The notes: generated by a model not told the origin, from the sequence alone. 64,000 nucleotides of DNA from Mesorhizobium sp. WSM2240 (GCF_040438645.1 NZ_CP159253.1:1922001-1986000), one strand, 5' to 3'. Positions 8,848 to 17,626 are shown, numbered from the stretch's first letter. A program made the numbers and translations.

Positions 8848-10478
8848 GAGACGACGCTCCGCAGTTTGTGGGGCTCCGCCCCCGCGAAACGTCGGTCGAG
8901 CAGCATCGCCGCATCCAGGAGCCGGCGCGTATATTCGTGCTGCGGCCGATCGAAGATATCGTCGCGGTGACCCACTTCGACAATGCGGCCGTTCTCCATT
9001 ACGGCGACGCGGTCCGCAACCTGTTCCACCGCGCCGAGGTCGTGCGAAACGAACAGGCACGCGAAGCCGTAGCGCTCCTGGAGGCTGCGGATCAAAAGCA
9101 GTATCTGCTTCTGGACGGTCATATCCAACGCGGAAACCGGCTCGTCGGCGACGACGAATGCGGGCCGTCGCACGATAGCGCGCGCAATCGCCACGCGCTG
9201 GCGTTGGCCACCGGAAAGCTGGTGAGGCAGCCGGCGCAGGAAATCCAGGGACAGGCCGACGTCTCCGCAGACCTCCTTCACGCGCTCCTTGCGTTCCTTT
9301 CGCGCCATGCCTCGATCGAGCTTCAAGGGCTCCTCGACAATGTCCTCGACGCGCTGACGCGGGTCGAGCGACGAATACGGGTCCTGGAACACGATCTGCA
9401 TGTCGCGGCGCTGCCTTCGCGCCGCTTCGCTACGCCCGCCCTCGATCTGTTCGCCTCGGAAGCGAATCGTGCCAGCGCTGGGCTGCACCAGCCCGACAAT
9501 GGCGCGGCCGAGCGTCGTTTTGCCGGAGCCCGACGCGCCGACCAGCGCCAAGGTTTCGCCGCGGCCGACCGTGAGGTCCACACCATGCACGGCGCGCTTT
9601 CCTTCGGTTTTGCCGAAGAGTCGCGTTCGGCCCGGATAGTCGATGACCACGTCCTCGACGTGGAGAAGCGGTTCGGACGTCCCTTTCGTCCGCGCACCGC
9701 CGGCGCTGCGGCGCGGCAGGGCGTCCACGAGCCTGCGGGTATAGTCCTGCTGCGGCGCGCGCAGCACCTGCTCGGTGCGGCCTTGTTCCACCGACCTGCC
9801 ATCGCGCATCACGAGGACGTCGCGCACGTAATGCGACACCATGCCCAGATCGTGGCTGATCAGCAGGACAGCGGTGCCCTTTTCCTGCGTGAGTTCGACC
9901 ATCAGGTCGAGCACATCACGCTGGACCAGCATGTCAAGCGCCGTCGTGGGCTCATCCGCGATGAGCAATTTCGGTTCCAGCAGCATCACAGAGGCGAGCA
10001 TGATGCGCTGGCGCATGCCGCCGGAGAATTCGTGCGGATATGCGGCGAGGCTGCGCTCCGGATCGCTGATCCGTATCCGCCTCAGCATCGCCAGGGAGCG
10101 CTCGCGGATCTCGTCGCTGCCCATGCTCCGGTGTAGCCGCAGCCCCTCGGCCATCTGCTCGCCGATGGTCATCGACGGATTGAGCGAAACCATAGGTTCC
10201 TGGAAAACCATGCCGATTTCGCCGCCCCTGATCTGCCGCAGGGCCGCCGTCGGCAGCTTCGTCAGGTCCCGGCCTTCCAGAAGGACCTCGCTGTCCGCCG
10301 TCATGACCAGCGGCGGCGGCAGCAGGTTGAGGATCGCCCGTGCGGCCATCGTCTTGCCCGAGCCGGACTCCCCCACCAGCGCCAACATGTCGCCTGCGGC
10401 CAGATCGAAGGAAAGCCCGTCGACGATGCGCTGGCCGGAAGGTCCTATCGAAACCGAGAGATCGCGGATGCTGAGCAT
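8844..10478 (-). CDS. Fused two-domain ABC ATPase (DppD-DppF type)
   Basis: A 544-residue ATPase with two complete nucleotide-binding domains. The first has GESGSGKT near residue 36, SGGMRQR and [12 protein letters not shown]. The second has GASGSGKT near residue 310, [14 protein letters not shown] and VVADEPVSALD. Such fusions of the DppD and DppF halves energise dipeptide/nickel/opine importers. It lies 22 bases downstream of the permease gene and overlaps the hydrolase gene by GTGA. It should work with the permeases at 10501-12272 and the binding protein at 4543. A second fused ATPase of the same design is at 40487-42151. Confidence 0.92.
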   Translation of the reverse strand: MLSIRDLSVSIGPSGQRIVDGLSFDLAAGDMLALVGESGSGKTMAARAILNLLPPPLVMTADSEVLLEGRDLTKLPTAALRQIRGGEIGMVFQEPMVSLNPSMTIGEQMAEGLRLHRSMGSDEIRERSLAMLRRIRISDPERSLAAYPHEFSGGMRQRIMLASVMLLEPKLLIADEPTTALDMLVQRDVLDLMVELTQEKGTAVLLISHDLGMVSHYVRDVLVMRDGRSVEQGRTEQVLRAPQQDYTRRLVDALPRRSAGGARTKGTSEPLLHVEDVVIDYPGRTRLFGKTEGKRAVHGVDLTVGRGETLALVGASGSGKTTLGRAIVGLVQPSAGTIRFRGEQIEGGRSEAARRQRRDMQIVFQDPYSSLDPRQRVEDIVEEPLKLDRGMARKERKERVKEVCGDVGLSLDFLRRLPHQLSGGQRQRVAIARAIVRRPAFVVADEPVSALDMTVQKQILLLIRSLQERYGFACLFVSHDLGAVEQVADRVAVMENGRIVEVGHRDDIFDRPQHEYTRRLLDAAMLLDRRFAGAEPHKLRSVVS

Positions 10479-10500
10479 GGGTCCTGGGCCTCTTCCGGAT

Positions 10501-11334
10501 CTAGACCTGCATCTTGGGGTCGAGCCAGTCGCGCACCGCGTCGCCGAGCAGGTTGACTCCGAGCAGGGTGATCGAGATGCAAAGCCCCGGCAGGATGATC
10601 AGATGCGGCGCCTGGTTGATATAGGGTCGCGCCGTCGACAGCATGTTTCCCCAGCTGGGCGCCGGTGGCGGCACACCCAGGCCCAGGAATGAAAGCGCAC
10701 TCTCCGACAGGATGATCCATCCGAACATGGTGGTGGCAAGGACGGTTACAGGCGCCACGCAGTTCGGCAGGACGTGACGGATCATCGTCACCAGTTCGCT
10801 GTTGCCCGTCACGCGCGACGCCTCGACATATTCCCGCTCCCGGATCGACATTACGGTGGCGCGCACGACCCGCACGACGACAGGCATGTAGGCGAGCCCG
10901 AGCGCGATGATGATGCCGTTCCGGCTGGCTCCGAACACGGCCATGTAGCCGAGCGCGAGAAGCAGGCCGGGGAAAGCCAGGAAGGCGTCGTTGACCATCA
11001 TGATGACGCGGTCGATCCAGCCGCGCAGGAAACCTGCGAGCGTTCCAAAGACAGTTCCAGTGAACAGCGCAAACGCTACGGTCGACAGCGCGATCCAGCC
11101 ACTCGTTCGCGCGCCTGTGATCAGGCGGCTGAGGATGTCTCGGCCGAATTCATCGGTCCCCAGCCAATGATCAGGCCCGAAGCCGCTCATCCGGGCCATC
11201 AGATTGAGGCGCAAGGGGTCGTGCGGGACAATGAGCGGGCCGAAAACGGCGGCGATGAACAGCAACGCAACCACCAGGCCGCCGAATACCGCGTTGAAGC
11301 GCAGGCCGGGTATCCCGAAGGCACGCGCAATCAT
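10501..11334 (-). CDS. ABC importer permease, DppC type
   Basis: A 277-residue inner-membrane permease. It shows the DppC pattern: PHDPLRLNLMARM, HWLGTDEFGRDILSRLITGAR, then the membrane core and the EAA loop (VEASRVTGNSELVTMIRHVLPNC), ending with a DAVRDWLDPKMQV tail. The start is the ATG at 11334, which overlaps the stop of the DppB gene in an ATGA. The frame extends upstream, but only as a shadow of that gene. It forms a heterodimer with the DppB-type permease at 11331-12272. Confidence 0.9.
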   Translation of the reverse strand: MIARAFGIPGLRFNAVFGGLVVALLFIAAVFGPLIVPHDPLRLNLMARMSGFGPDHWLGTDEFGRDILSRLITGARTSGWIALSTVAFALFTGTVFGTLAGFLRGWIDRVIMMVNDAFLAFPGLLLALGYMAVFGASRNGIIIALGLAYMPVVVRVVRATVMSIREREYVEASRVTGNSELVTMIRHVLPNCVAPVTVLATTMFGWIILSESALSFLGLGVPPPAPSWGNMLSTARPYINQAPHLIILPGLCISITLLGVNLLGDAVRDWLDPKMQV

Positions 11335-12272
11335 GCCGTCACCCTGGGGTCGAGCAATGGATAGACGAGATCGACGATCAGGTTGACGACGACATACATG
11401 GCGGCGATGTACAGCATGCATCCTTGGACGACCGGATAGTCGCGGGCGTAGATGCCGTCGACGAGAAGCCTCCCCAGCCCCGGTATCGTGAACACGGTCT
11501 CGATCACGGCGATGTTCGCCAGCAGGCTCCCCAGAATAAGGCCGATCAGCGTCCAGGTTGGCGCGAAAGCGTTCTTGAACGCATGCCGCCACATCACGGC
11601 CGGTTCGGACAACCCTTTGGCACGCGCATGCGTTATGTATTCCATGCGCGAGACTTCGATGGTGCTGGCGCGGGCCATGCGGGCGATCGATCCCGATTCA
11701 GCCAGAACGAGAGTCGCGACAGGCAGTATGATGTAGAGCGCGGCTTGGGAGAAATCGCGACTGAACGGGACGTAGCCGACGACCGGGAGCCAACCCAGCC
11801 AGAGTCCAAAAACCAGAAGCAACATCAGCCCGAGCCAGAAGCTTGGGATCGACAGGAGGACCGTGGCGACGGCGATCACCGATATGTCGCTCAATTTGTC
11901 CTGCCGCCATGCGGCTATCATGCCTGCCGGCACTGCGATGAGGGCCGCCAGGAAAACGGACAACAGCACGATATTGGCCGAGACGAGGAAGCGGTCCCAG
12001 ATGAGTGGCAGCACCGGCTGCCTTGTTGAGATCGACGTTCCGAAGTCGCCCGTCAGGACATTGCCGAGCCAGATGAAGTACTGGACGATCACGGGCTGAT
12101 CCAAACCCATTTTCTGCTTCATCGCCCCGACCTGGCCAGGCTGGGCTAGGTCGCCCAGCATCAGCGTTGCCGGGTCGCCCGGGATCATTCGCATGAGCAC
12201 GAAGATCGTCAGCGAGACGATCAGCAGCGTCGGGATCGCGCTTAGGGTTCGGGTAATGAGGAAACGCGCCAT
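11331..12272 (-). CDS. ABC importer permease, DppB type
   Basis: A 313-residue inner-membrane permease of DppB type. It has the N-terminal segment with ILMRMIPGDPATLMLG, a DFGTSISTRQPV loop, about six membrane helices, the EAA loop (YITHARAKGLSEPAVMWRH) and a C-terminal LVYPLLDPRVTA. It begins 36 bases downstream of the C45 gene, so C45, DppB, DppC, ATPase, hydrolase and MOSC form one minus-strand transcript. The likely substrate is a peptide-like or amide compound, inferred from the enclosing C45 enzymes. Confidence 0.9.
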   Translation of the reverse strand: MARFLITRTLSAIPTLLIVSLTIFVLMRMIPGDPATLMLGDLAQPGQVGAMKQKMGLDQPVIVQYFIWLGNVLTGDFGTSISTRQPVLPLIWDRFLVSANIVLLSVFLAALIAVPAGMIAAWRQDKLSDISVIAVATVLLSIPSFWLGLMLLLVFGLWLGWLPVVGYVPFSRDFSQAALYIILPVATLVLAESGSIARMARASTIEVSRMEYITHARAKGLSEPAVMWRHAFKNAFAPTWTLIGLILGSLLANIAVIETVFTIPGLGRLLVDGIYARDYPVVQGCMLYIAAMYVVVNLIVDLVYPLLDPRVTA

Positions 12273-12307
12273 TCCGTTCTTTCCTGCTTGCGCCGGCCCC
12301 TTTGCCT

Positions 12308-13438
12308 TTAAGCAGCCCGCGCCGCGGCGGGCGCTTCCATGGCGAGCTCATATTTGGCGAAGGTTCTGTTTATCGCCGGAAGCGGCGCGATCTCCATCAC
12401 GCCTTCAGACGGCGTCATGATGATCATCGCAACCGTTGCGGACAGATTGCCGCCTTCCTTTCGCATGGGCGGGCGGCAGACGCAGAAGGGGCTTGCGAAA
12501 TCATCGAAAAGCGCGGCCTGCAGATCCTCCTGTGCAAGGTTTCCGCCTCCCGCCTTCAGTATCTTGCGGACGCGGGCATCGCGATAGAGGCTGTCCGGAA
12601 CGTCGGCAAGACCTGTCTCCTTCAGCTTCGACAAGGCGACCGGGCTGAGCCAATGGTTGGCATGCACGATTATCCCGCCTTCCGGATGAAGCGCGAACGA
12701 TTCATCCGGTGCACACTCCAAGTCGACGGCATAGCCTTCCGCCGTGCTCAATATCATGTTGTTGGAGCCGGATTTGGGCGTGATGGCGACCACCCGCAGC
12801 GCCAGCGCGAAGTGCTGCGCCTCGAGCGCGCGGCGGCGGATGAAAGGCAGCGGAATTCCGAGCTCGCGATAGTCCCGGTCGGACTCTAGATAGTTCGCCG
12901 TGATGGCGATGCCTGCCGCGTTGAAGCCGCTGCGCGCGAGACCGCCCGCCTCGGTGAACGTCAAAATGTCGGGACCGTCGTCGCGCAGGATGCGCAGAAC
13001 AATCGATGTCTCGGCGCACTCGGCCTTCCAGTCCCAGTTCTGGCCATGGATGAGTATTCCCGCCCGCGTCTGTTCGGGCAGGATCACTGCGCCGGTGCAG
13101 CCGTCAGGCTCGTTGTCGGCGACACCCTTCTCGCGCCGTGCAAGTTGCAGCACCTCGGTGCGTGCATTCACCAGCATGATCGAGGAGAAATCTAGCGCCG
13201 CGCCTTCGGCGATGCCCTCCATTTCCTCGACGAGATCGGGCGCCCAGGCCTGCAGCCGAGGCCTGAAGACCGCTGTGAAGCGTCGTACCTCTTCCTCGCA
13301 GAAGCCGAGCCGGCCGAGGCTGCCGCCATAAAGATCGACCGAACCCCTGATCCGGTCGCGCGCTGCCTCGCCATATGCGCGCCCCCTCTCGCGTGGCGCG
13401 CCGCTGACCTCTACGAGCGGAAAGGGCTGGACAGTCAT
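12308..13438 (-). CDS. C45-family autoproteolytic acyltransferase/amidohydrolase
   Basis: A 376-residue C45-family enzyme. It has the N-terminal SGAPRERGRAYGEAARDRI block, EEMEGIAEG, and the classical self-cleavage motif DGCTGAV with Cys114 as the expected nucleophile after processing. It continues with ILIHGQNWDWK, an NMILSTAEGYAVDLE segment and a HANHWLSP segment. The ATG at 13438 (MTVQPFPL) is chosen; an in-frame start 15 codons upstream would place extra residues before the conserved block. It is the first gene of the importer transcript and is divergent from the GntR regulator at 13570. It shares fold and context with the 6178 gene but is not closely similar along its length. Confidence 0.85.
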   Translation of the reverse strand: MTVQPFPLVEVSGAPRERGRAYGEAARDRIRGSVDLYGGSLGRLGFCEEEVRRFTAVFRPRLQAWAPDLVEEMEGIAEGAALDFSSIMLVNARTEVLQLARREKGVADNEPDGCTGAVILPEQTRAGILIHGQNWDWKAECAETSIVLRILRDDGPDILTFTEAGGLARSGFNAAGIAITANYLESDRDYRELGIPLPFIRRRALEAQHFALALRVVAITPKSGSNNMILSTAEGYAVDLECAPDESFALHPEGGIIVHANHWLSPVALSKLKETGLADVPDSLYRDARVRKILKAGGGNLAQEDLQAALFDDFASPFCVCRPPMRKEGGNLSATVAMIIMTPSEGVMEIAPLPAINRTFAKYELAMEAPAAARAA

Positions 13439-13471
13439 AACGTGGTGATCCCCGAATTTGCGATTGCCATC

Positions 13472-13514
13472 ACGATAATGCATTTTGCTGCAATGAAAAG
13501 CATTTCTTTATCGT
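13472..13514. promoter_or_regulatory. Nested inverted repeats in the C45/GntR divergent promoter
   Basis: ACGATAA at 13472-13478 pairs with TTATCGT at 13508-13514. Inside this, AATGC at 13477-13481 pairs with GCATT at 13500-13504, flanked by TTTT/AAAA runs. The 131-base divergent region is otherwise unremarkable and this stretch is its AT-rich part. It is a plausible operator for the adjacent GntR-type regulator controlling both directions. The assignment is by position and symmetry only. Confidence 0.4.
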
Positions 13515-13569
13515 TATGGACCACTATGCGCTGCGGCATGGCCGACTATAATCCGCGCCGGGAGGCACC

Positions 13570-14508
13570 ATGGACATTACCGACGATCACGATACGGCAG
13601 CCGCTGATGGGGCTAGCCCCCTGCAGGTCGATCTCGCGCGGAGGATATTCGAGCGCATCCGCGATCTCGGGTGGGGTGTCGGCACGCGCGTTTCGGTGCC
13701 GGAACTCGCGCGAGCCTTCGGCGTGTCGCGTTCGCCGGTGAGCGCCGCCCTCGATCTTCTCGTTGACAGAGGCGTGCTACAACCGCTGGAGACGCGCGGG
13801 CTGCAGGTCGCCTGCGATTTGGCGAGTCTCGATCCCGAAAGCATTCTCCCGGCGTCCCCGCAAGAGACGCTATATCGCCGCATGATGCGGGAAAGGGCGC
13901 GCGGGGAACTGCCGCAGGACGTCTCCGAGGCCGAATTGATGCCCCGGTACGGCGCATCGCGCGGCGTCGTGCGCAAATTGTTGTTGCGGTTCGCGGCGGA
14001 GGGATTGGCCCAACGCCTGCCGGGGCATGGCTGGAGGTTCGTTGACACGCTTGTCGGCGAGGACGCCTACCGCGAGAGCTACGAGTTCCGGATGATTGTG
14101 GAATGCGCGGCGTTGCGCTCCCCCAGTTTCCACATAGAGCCACAGCAACTGTCGCCGATCCGTAGTGCGCATCAGCGGATCCTGGCCGATGGCGGACGGA
14201 CCACCGGCGGCAACGAATGGTTTCGAATCAATTCGAGCTTCCATGAGAGCCTTGCCGCCTGCTCCGGCAACCGTTTCCTAACCGAGGCCGTGCGCCAGCA
14301 GAACAATCTAAGGCGTTTGCAGGAATCGGCGGGTTTCGAGGAGCTTCCGGCTGAGCGGATCGAGCAGTCCTGCCGCGAGCACCTGGCGATTCTGGACGCA
14401 GTGGAAGCGGGAGATGTCGAGTGGGCGGAAGCACTGCTTCGGCAGCACTTGCGTCAGGCCGCGGAATTCAGCTTCCGCAGCGGTGAAATACCTGGTCGCT
14501 CACTTTAA
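13570..14508 (+). CDS. GntR-family regulator with two predicted winged helices and FCD domain
   Basis: A 312-residue regulator. Residues about 18-78 form a GntR winged helix (ARRIFERIRDLGWGVGTRVS, then VPELARAFGVSRSPVSAAL). Residues about 85-145 look like a second one (TLYRRMMRERARGELPQ, YGASRGVVRKLLLRFAAEGL, GWRFVDT). An FCD-like all-helical ligand domain follows, with FRMIVECAALR, FHESLAACSGNRFL and HLAILDAVEAGD. Ordinary FadR/FCD members have one winged helix and about 220-250 residues. A ribosome site GGGAGG precedes the start. It most likely controls the divergent importer/C45 operon in response to the imported compound or its product. Confidence 0.85.
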   Translation: MDITDDHDTAAADGASPLQVDLARRIFERIRDLGWGVGTRVSVPELARAFGVSRSPVSAALDLLVDRGVLQPLETRGLQVACDLASLDPESILPASPQETLYRRMMRERARGELPQDVSEAELMPRYGASRGVVRKLLLRFAAEGLAQRLPGHGWRFVDTLVGEDAYRESYEFRMIVECAALRSPSFHIEPQQLSPIRSAHQRILADGGRTTGGNEWFRINSSFHESLAACSGNRFLTEAVRQQNNLRRLQESAGFEELPAERIEQSCREHLAILDAVEAGDVEWAEALLRQHLRQAAEFSFRSGEIPGRSL

Positions 14509-14829
14509 GCGTGTCGTGATACGACTGATCGTGTTCGACAGGCGGCATGTCCGTATGGAAACGACCGTTCTGGGTCCGGAATTCCGGTTCCGCTGGATGT
14601 CAGCTGTCGGGAAGGCACGTCGGCTGAGGAACGTCGGCTTAGGGGTCATGAGCGCTGGTCGTCGCGCTCAAATGTTCGGTGAGGACCCGAGCTTCGAAGC
14701 TGCGCGCAGGCGAAGCGGCAGTTGTCCCCTGTCGAAACGGCGTCATTCACACGCTGCAGAGCAGGATTCCAGCTGGAGGCGCGGTCGGAATTGACATCCG
14801 ATCCGCGTTGGTGGAGTTCGGGCGAGCAG
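14509..14829. other. Intergenic region, nothing recognised
   Basis: About 320 bases between the regulator stop and the cytochrome c relic. Frames here are short and have no family resemblance, and no repeat or hairpin stood out. Confidence 0.5.
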
Positions 14830-15093
14830 CTATTGGGCGCCGGTGCCTTCCAGATAGATGATGATGGCCGTCCGCTGTCCTGCATTTGGGACTGTCATCG
14901 ACGTGCCGGGCACCGTCTGGCGGGGCGCGGCAAGGAAGGCGCCGAGCGACTGAACGTCCCGGACGATGCCTGGATTCCGCATCGCGGCCGAATAGCGCGC
15001 GCCGTCAACGCTGCCAGCGGTGCGGCCGACGATGCCGGACAAATGCGGGCCGGCTCGGTTCTGGCTAGGGTCCATCGTGTGGCAGGCGCCGCC
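14830..15093 (-). pseudogene. Truncated class I cytochrome c
   Basis: On the minus strand the frame reads ACHTMDPSQNRAGPHLSG, then VGRTAGSVDGARYSAAMRN, PGTSM and a final IIIYLEGTGAQ before TAG. This is the body of a small soluble class I cytochrome c. The heme motif is damaged: the position of the first cysteine is a glycine codon (15091-15093), leaving GGACH. No signal peptide is readable upstream in frame. It lies 132 bases downstream of the sensor kinase gene on the same strand and could be a discarded electron carrier of the Sox-like system next to it. A functional protein is unlikely. Confidence 0.6.
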
Positions 15094-15225
15094 ACTCTGG
15101 CGAGCGTCGCGCGGAGAGCAGGACACACGGGGGAGGCTGTAAAAAGTCGGCGGCTCCGTTCGGTTCGACAAATGCGGCTTTCGGGTGCAGGCGGCACGGC
15201 TGCGCCCGGCTCAGCGGGTCGTGGA

Positions 15226-16707
15226 TCAGACCGGCAACGATCTCAGACCCGCGGGCTTCGAGGCTTCGGGGGCCGGCGCTGGTGCAATGTGCCTTGCCAT
15301 ATCGATCAGCGGCAGCCTGATGACGGCGCGCAGGCCCCCGTTCAGGTTCTCGAGCACGATGTCGCCGCCGTGATGACGGGCAATCGCCCGGGCGATCGAC
15401 AAGCCGAGCCCAACGCCCCCGGTCTCGCGATTGCGCGACTGCTCCAGGCGGAAGAAGGGGGCAAAGACCTGCTCCATATCGGCGGGCGGAATGCCCGGCC
15501 CTGAGTCCTCCACCATGATGTCCAGGCTGTCGGGCTTCCTGATCACGCTCACGGTCGCGCGCTCGCCGTAGCGGACGGCGTTCTCGACAAGATTTCGGAT
15601 GGCCCGGCGCAGGGAGTCCGGGCGGCAGCGATAGAGCACCTTGGGCTCGTCCATCACGGTGACGTTCTGGCCGAGCTCGGCGAGGTCGTCGCACAGGCTG
15701 CCGACTAGTGCGGAAAGATCAACCGTCCGCGTCGCCTCGACCGTGGCGTCCTCCCGCGCGTAGGCGAGCGCGGCTTCGGTCATCGTCTGGATCTCCTCGA
15801 TGGTCTTCAGCATCTTTTCCTGAAGATCGTGATCCTGGACGAACTCGGCGCGCAGCCTGAGCGATGTCAGCGGCGTGCGCAAATCGTGGCTGATCGCCGC
15901 CAGCATGCGCGTACGGTCCTCGACAAAGCGCTGCAGGCGCTCCTGCATGCGGTTGAACGCCTCGGCGGTCCGGCGGATATCGTCCGGCCCGGATTCCGGC
16001 AGCCGCGGCACGGTCTCACCGCGGCCGAACAGCTCGGCGGCGTTGGCAAGGCGGCGCAACGGTCGGGCGATCGCCCGCGCGCCGAAGATGGCGATGGCGG
16101 AAAGGATGACTGCGGTTAGCGCCAGCGATATCGCGGACTGCGACGTCCAGAAGGTGTTCGGCATTGCCTTGGCGAAGGCGGCGTTCAGCCAGGTGCCGTC
16201 CTCGAGGCGGACGGACAAGCCCATGCCATTGGGAGCCGCATCCATATAGAGGAACTTGGCCGGCCGCGAAAACGGCGCGCCATTTTGCGAAAGATCCAGC
16301 ATGCGCGGCGGCACCGAGGGGTCGGCGGTCTCGACCCCGGTCGAAGCCTGTCCGTTCATGTAACGGGCATATTTGGCGGCGATGCCGGGCAGGGGCTTGG
16401 CGAGCTGGGCGAATGCTTCCTTCTGCCAGGCGAGGGGATCGCTCGGTCCGTCGCTGGACGTCCAGAAGCGCGTGTAGGCCGTGCCGCTCACGTCCAGTAT
16501 GTCGGGCCGAAGGGACGGCGGCGTCGTCTCGAGCAAAAGGGCGAGCGAGGAGGTGCGGCTCACGAATTCGCCTTTTGCCGCCGCATGCAAAGCCTGGCCG
16601 CGTTCTCCCCATGAGATCAGGAAGGTGATCGCCTGCGAAAGGGCGAGCGCGAGCAGTACCAGCATAAGGAAGCGGGCCGCCAGGCTGCGTCTCCATATGA
16701 GCATCAT
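15226..16707 (-). CDS. Sensor histidine kinase
   Basis: A 493-residue membrane kinase. It has one membrane helix near residues 12-32, a periplasmic domain of about 140 residues, a second helix near 180-200 and a HAMP linker. The HisKA motif AISHDLRTPLTSLR follows. The ATP-binding domain has the N-box NLVENAVRYG, DSGPGI and GVGLGLS. The ATG at 16707 overlaps the stop of the regulator gene in an ATGA, so the pair is translated together. It probably senses a periplasmic signal and phosphorylates the regulator at 16704-17423. Position suggests control of the divergent molybdoenzyme/Sox operon. Confidence 0.9.
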   Translation of the reverse strand: MMLIWRRSLAARFLMLVLLALALSQAITFLISWGERGQALHAAAKGEFVSRTSSLALLLETTPPSLRPDILDVSGTAYTRFWTSSDGPSDPLAWQKEAFAQLAKPLPGIAAKYARYMNGQASTGVETADPSVPPRMLDLSQNGAPFSRPAKFLYMDAAPNGMGLSVRLEDGTWLNAAFAKAMPNTFWTSQSAISLALTAVILSAIAIFGARAIARPLRRLANAAELFGRGETVPRLPESGPDDIRRTAEAFNRMQERLQRFVEDRTRMLAAISHDLRTPLTSLRLRAEFVQDHDLQEKMLKTIEEIQTMTEAALAYAREDATVEATRTVDLSALVGSLCDDLAELGQNVTVMDEPKVLYRCRPDSLRRAIRNLVENAVRYGERATVSVIRKPDSLDIMVEDSGPGIPPADMEQVFAPFFRLEQSRNRETGGVGLGLSIARAIARHHGGDIVLENLNGGLRAVIRLPLIDMARHIAPAPAPEASKPAGLRSLPV

Positions 16708-17423
16708 GCCTGGCCCACCTCGGCCGTAAAGCAATAGCCGCCGCCCCAGTGCGTCTTGATCAGCACCGGATTGCGCGAATCGGCCTCGATCTTCTTGCGC
16801 AGCCGGCTCACCTGGTTGTCGATTGCGCGGTCGAAGCCGTCGGCGGTGCGCCCGGCGGTGAGATCGAGCAGTTGGTCGCGGCTGAGCACGATGCCGACAT
16901 GCTCGATGAAGGCGGTCAGCAGGCGGAACTCGGCCGTACTCAGCGCAACCGCTACGCCATCGAGGCCGACAAGCTCACGGCGACCGACGTTCAGCGTCCA
17001 CCGATCGAAGCGCAGTGCGCTCGACTTCAGCCGGCCGCGCTGTGGCGGCAGGCTGTTCACCCGCCTGAGGACGGCCTTGATGCGCGCCAGCAACTCGCGC
17101 GGGTTGAAGGGCTTGGTTAGGTAATCGTCGGCTCCGATCTCCAAGCCTACGATACGGTCGATCTCTTCGGCCATTGCGGTCAGAAAGATGATCGGAATGT
17201 CGCCGGTGCCGCGCACATGCCGACAGGCGGCCAATCCGTCCTCGCCCGGCATCATGATGTCGAGCACGATGAGGTCTGGCAGGCTGCGGTCGAGCAGCCG
17301 CTTGAGCGCCGCCGTGCTGTCGGCGACGCTGACGCGATAGCCCTGCTGGGTGAGGTACTTCCCCACCAGATCGCGAATGTCCCTGTGGTCGTCGACGACC
17401 GCGATGTGCTGTGCCGCTTCCAT
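16704..17423 (-). CDS. OmpR-family response regulator
   Basis: A 239-residue regulator. The receiver domain has the acidic pair DD at 11-12, the phosphorylation site Asp55 in VLDIMMPGEDG and the lysine of LTKPF. The C-terminal winged helix of OmpR type has ALSTAEFRLLTAF and DNQVSRLRKKIE. The ATG at 17423 (MEAAQHIAVV) is chosen; an upstream start in the same frame adds 12 residues not typical of receivers. It is divergent from the operon at 17735, and direct repeats in the shared intergenic region fit the tandem-site binding of this family. Confidence 0.92.
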   Translation of the reverse strand: MEAAQHIAVVDDHRDIRDLVGKYLTQQGYRVSVADSTAALKRLLDRSLPDLIVLDIMMPGEDGLAACRHVRGTGDIPIIFLTAMAEEIDRIVGLEIGADDYLTKPFNPRELLARIKAVLRRVNSLPPQRGRLKSSALRFDRWTLNVGRRELVGLDGVAVALSTAEFRLLTAFIEHVGIVLSRDQLLDLTAGRTADGFDRAIDNQVSRLRKKIEADSRNPVLIKTHWGGGYCFTAEVGQA

Positions 17424-17539
17424 GCAATGCTCCAGGCCCGCCGAATAGTCGGCCAGCACCGACGATATCCAGTCGGCGTCTACGGATGTTCACCTTCCGC
17501 GCCATGACGGCAATCTCGCGGCACTTCAACAAAGCGTGA

Positions 17540-17559
17540 GAAATGTAACGAAATGTATC
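17540..17559 (+). repeat. Tandem 10-bp direct repeat, likely response-regulator site
   Basis: GAAATGTAAC (17540-17549) is followed immediately by GAAATGTATC (17550-17559), differing at one base. A head-to-tail pair with one-helical-turn spacing is the usual layout of OmpR/PhoB-type binding sites. It lies in the intergenic region between the regulator gene and the molybdoenzyme/Sox operon, about 175 bases before the first start of that operon. Confidence 0.6.
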
Positions 17560-17571
17560 AGCCGCTTCTGC

Positions 17572-17626
17572 CTGCGACAGCTTGCGATGAACTGCCGGTG
17601 ACCGGGACAAGGTTCTGCGACAGCTT
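17572..17626 (+). repeat. Pair of 12-bp direct repeats upstream of the Mo/Sox operon
   Basis: CTGCGACAGCTT occurs at 17572-17583 and again, identical, at 17615-17626. The copies are 43 bases apart, about four helical turns, which would place bound proteins on the same face of the DNA. With the tandem repeat just upstream they are candidate regulatory sites for the operon starting at 17735. Confidence 0.5.
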
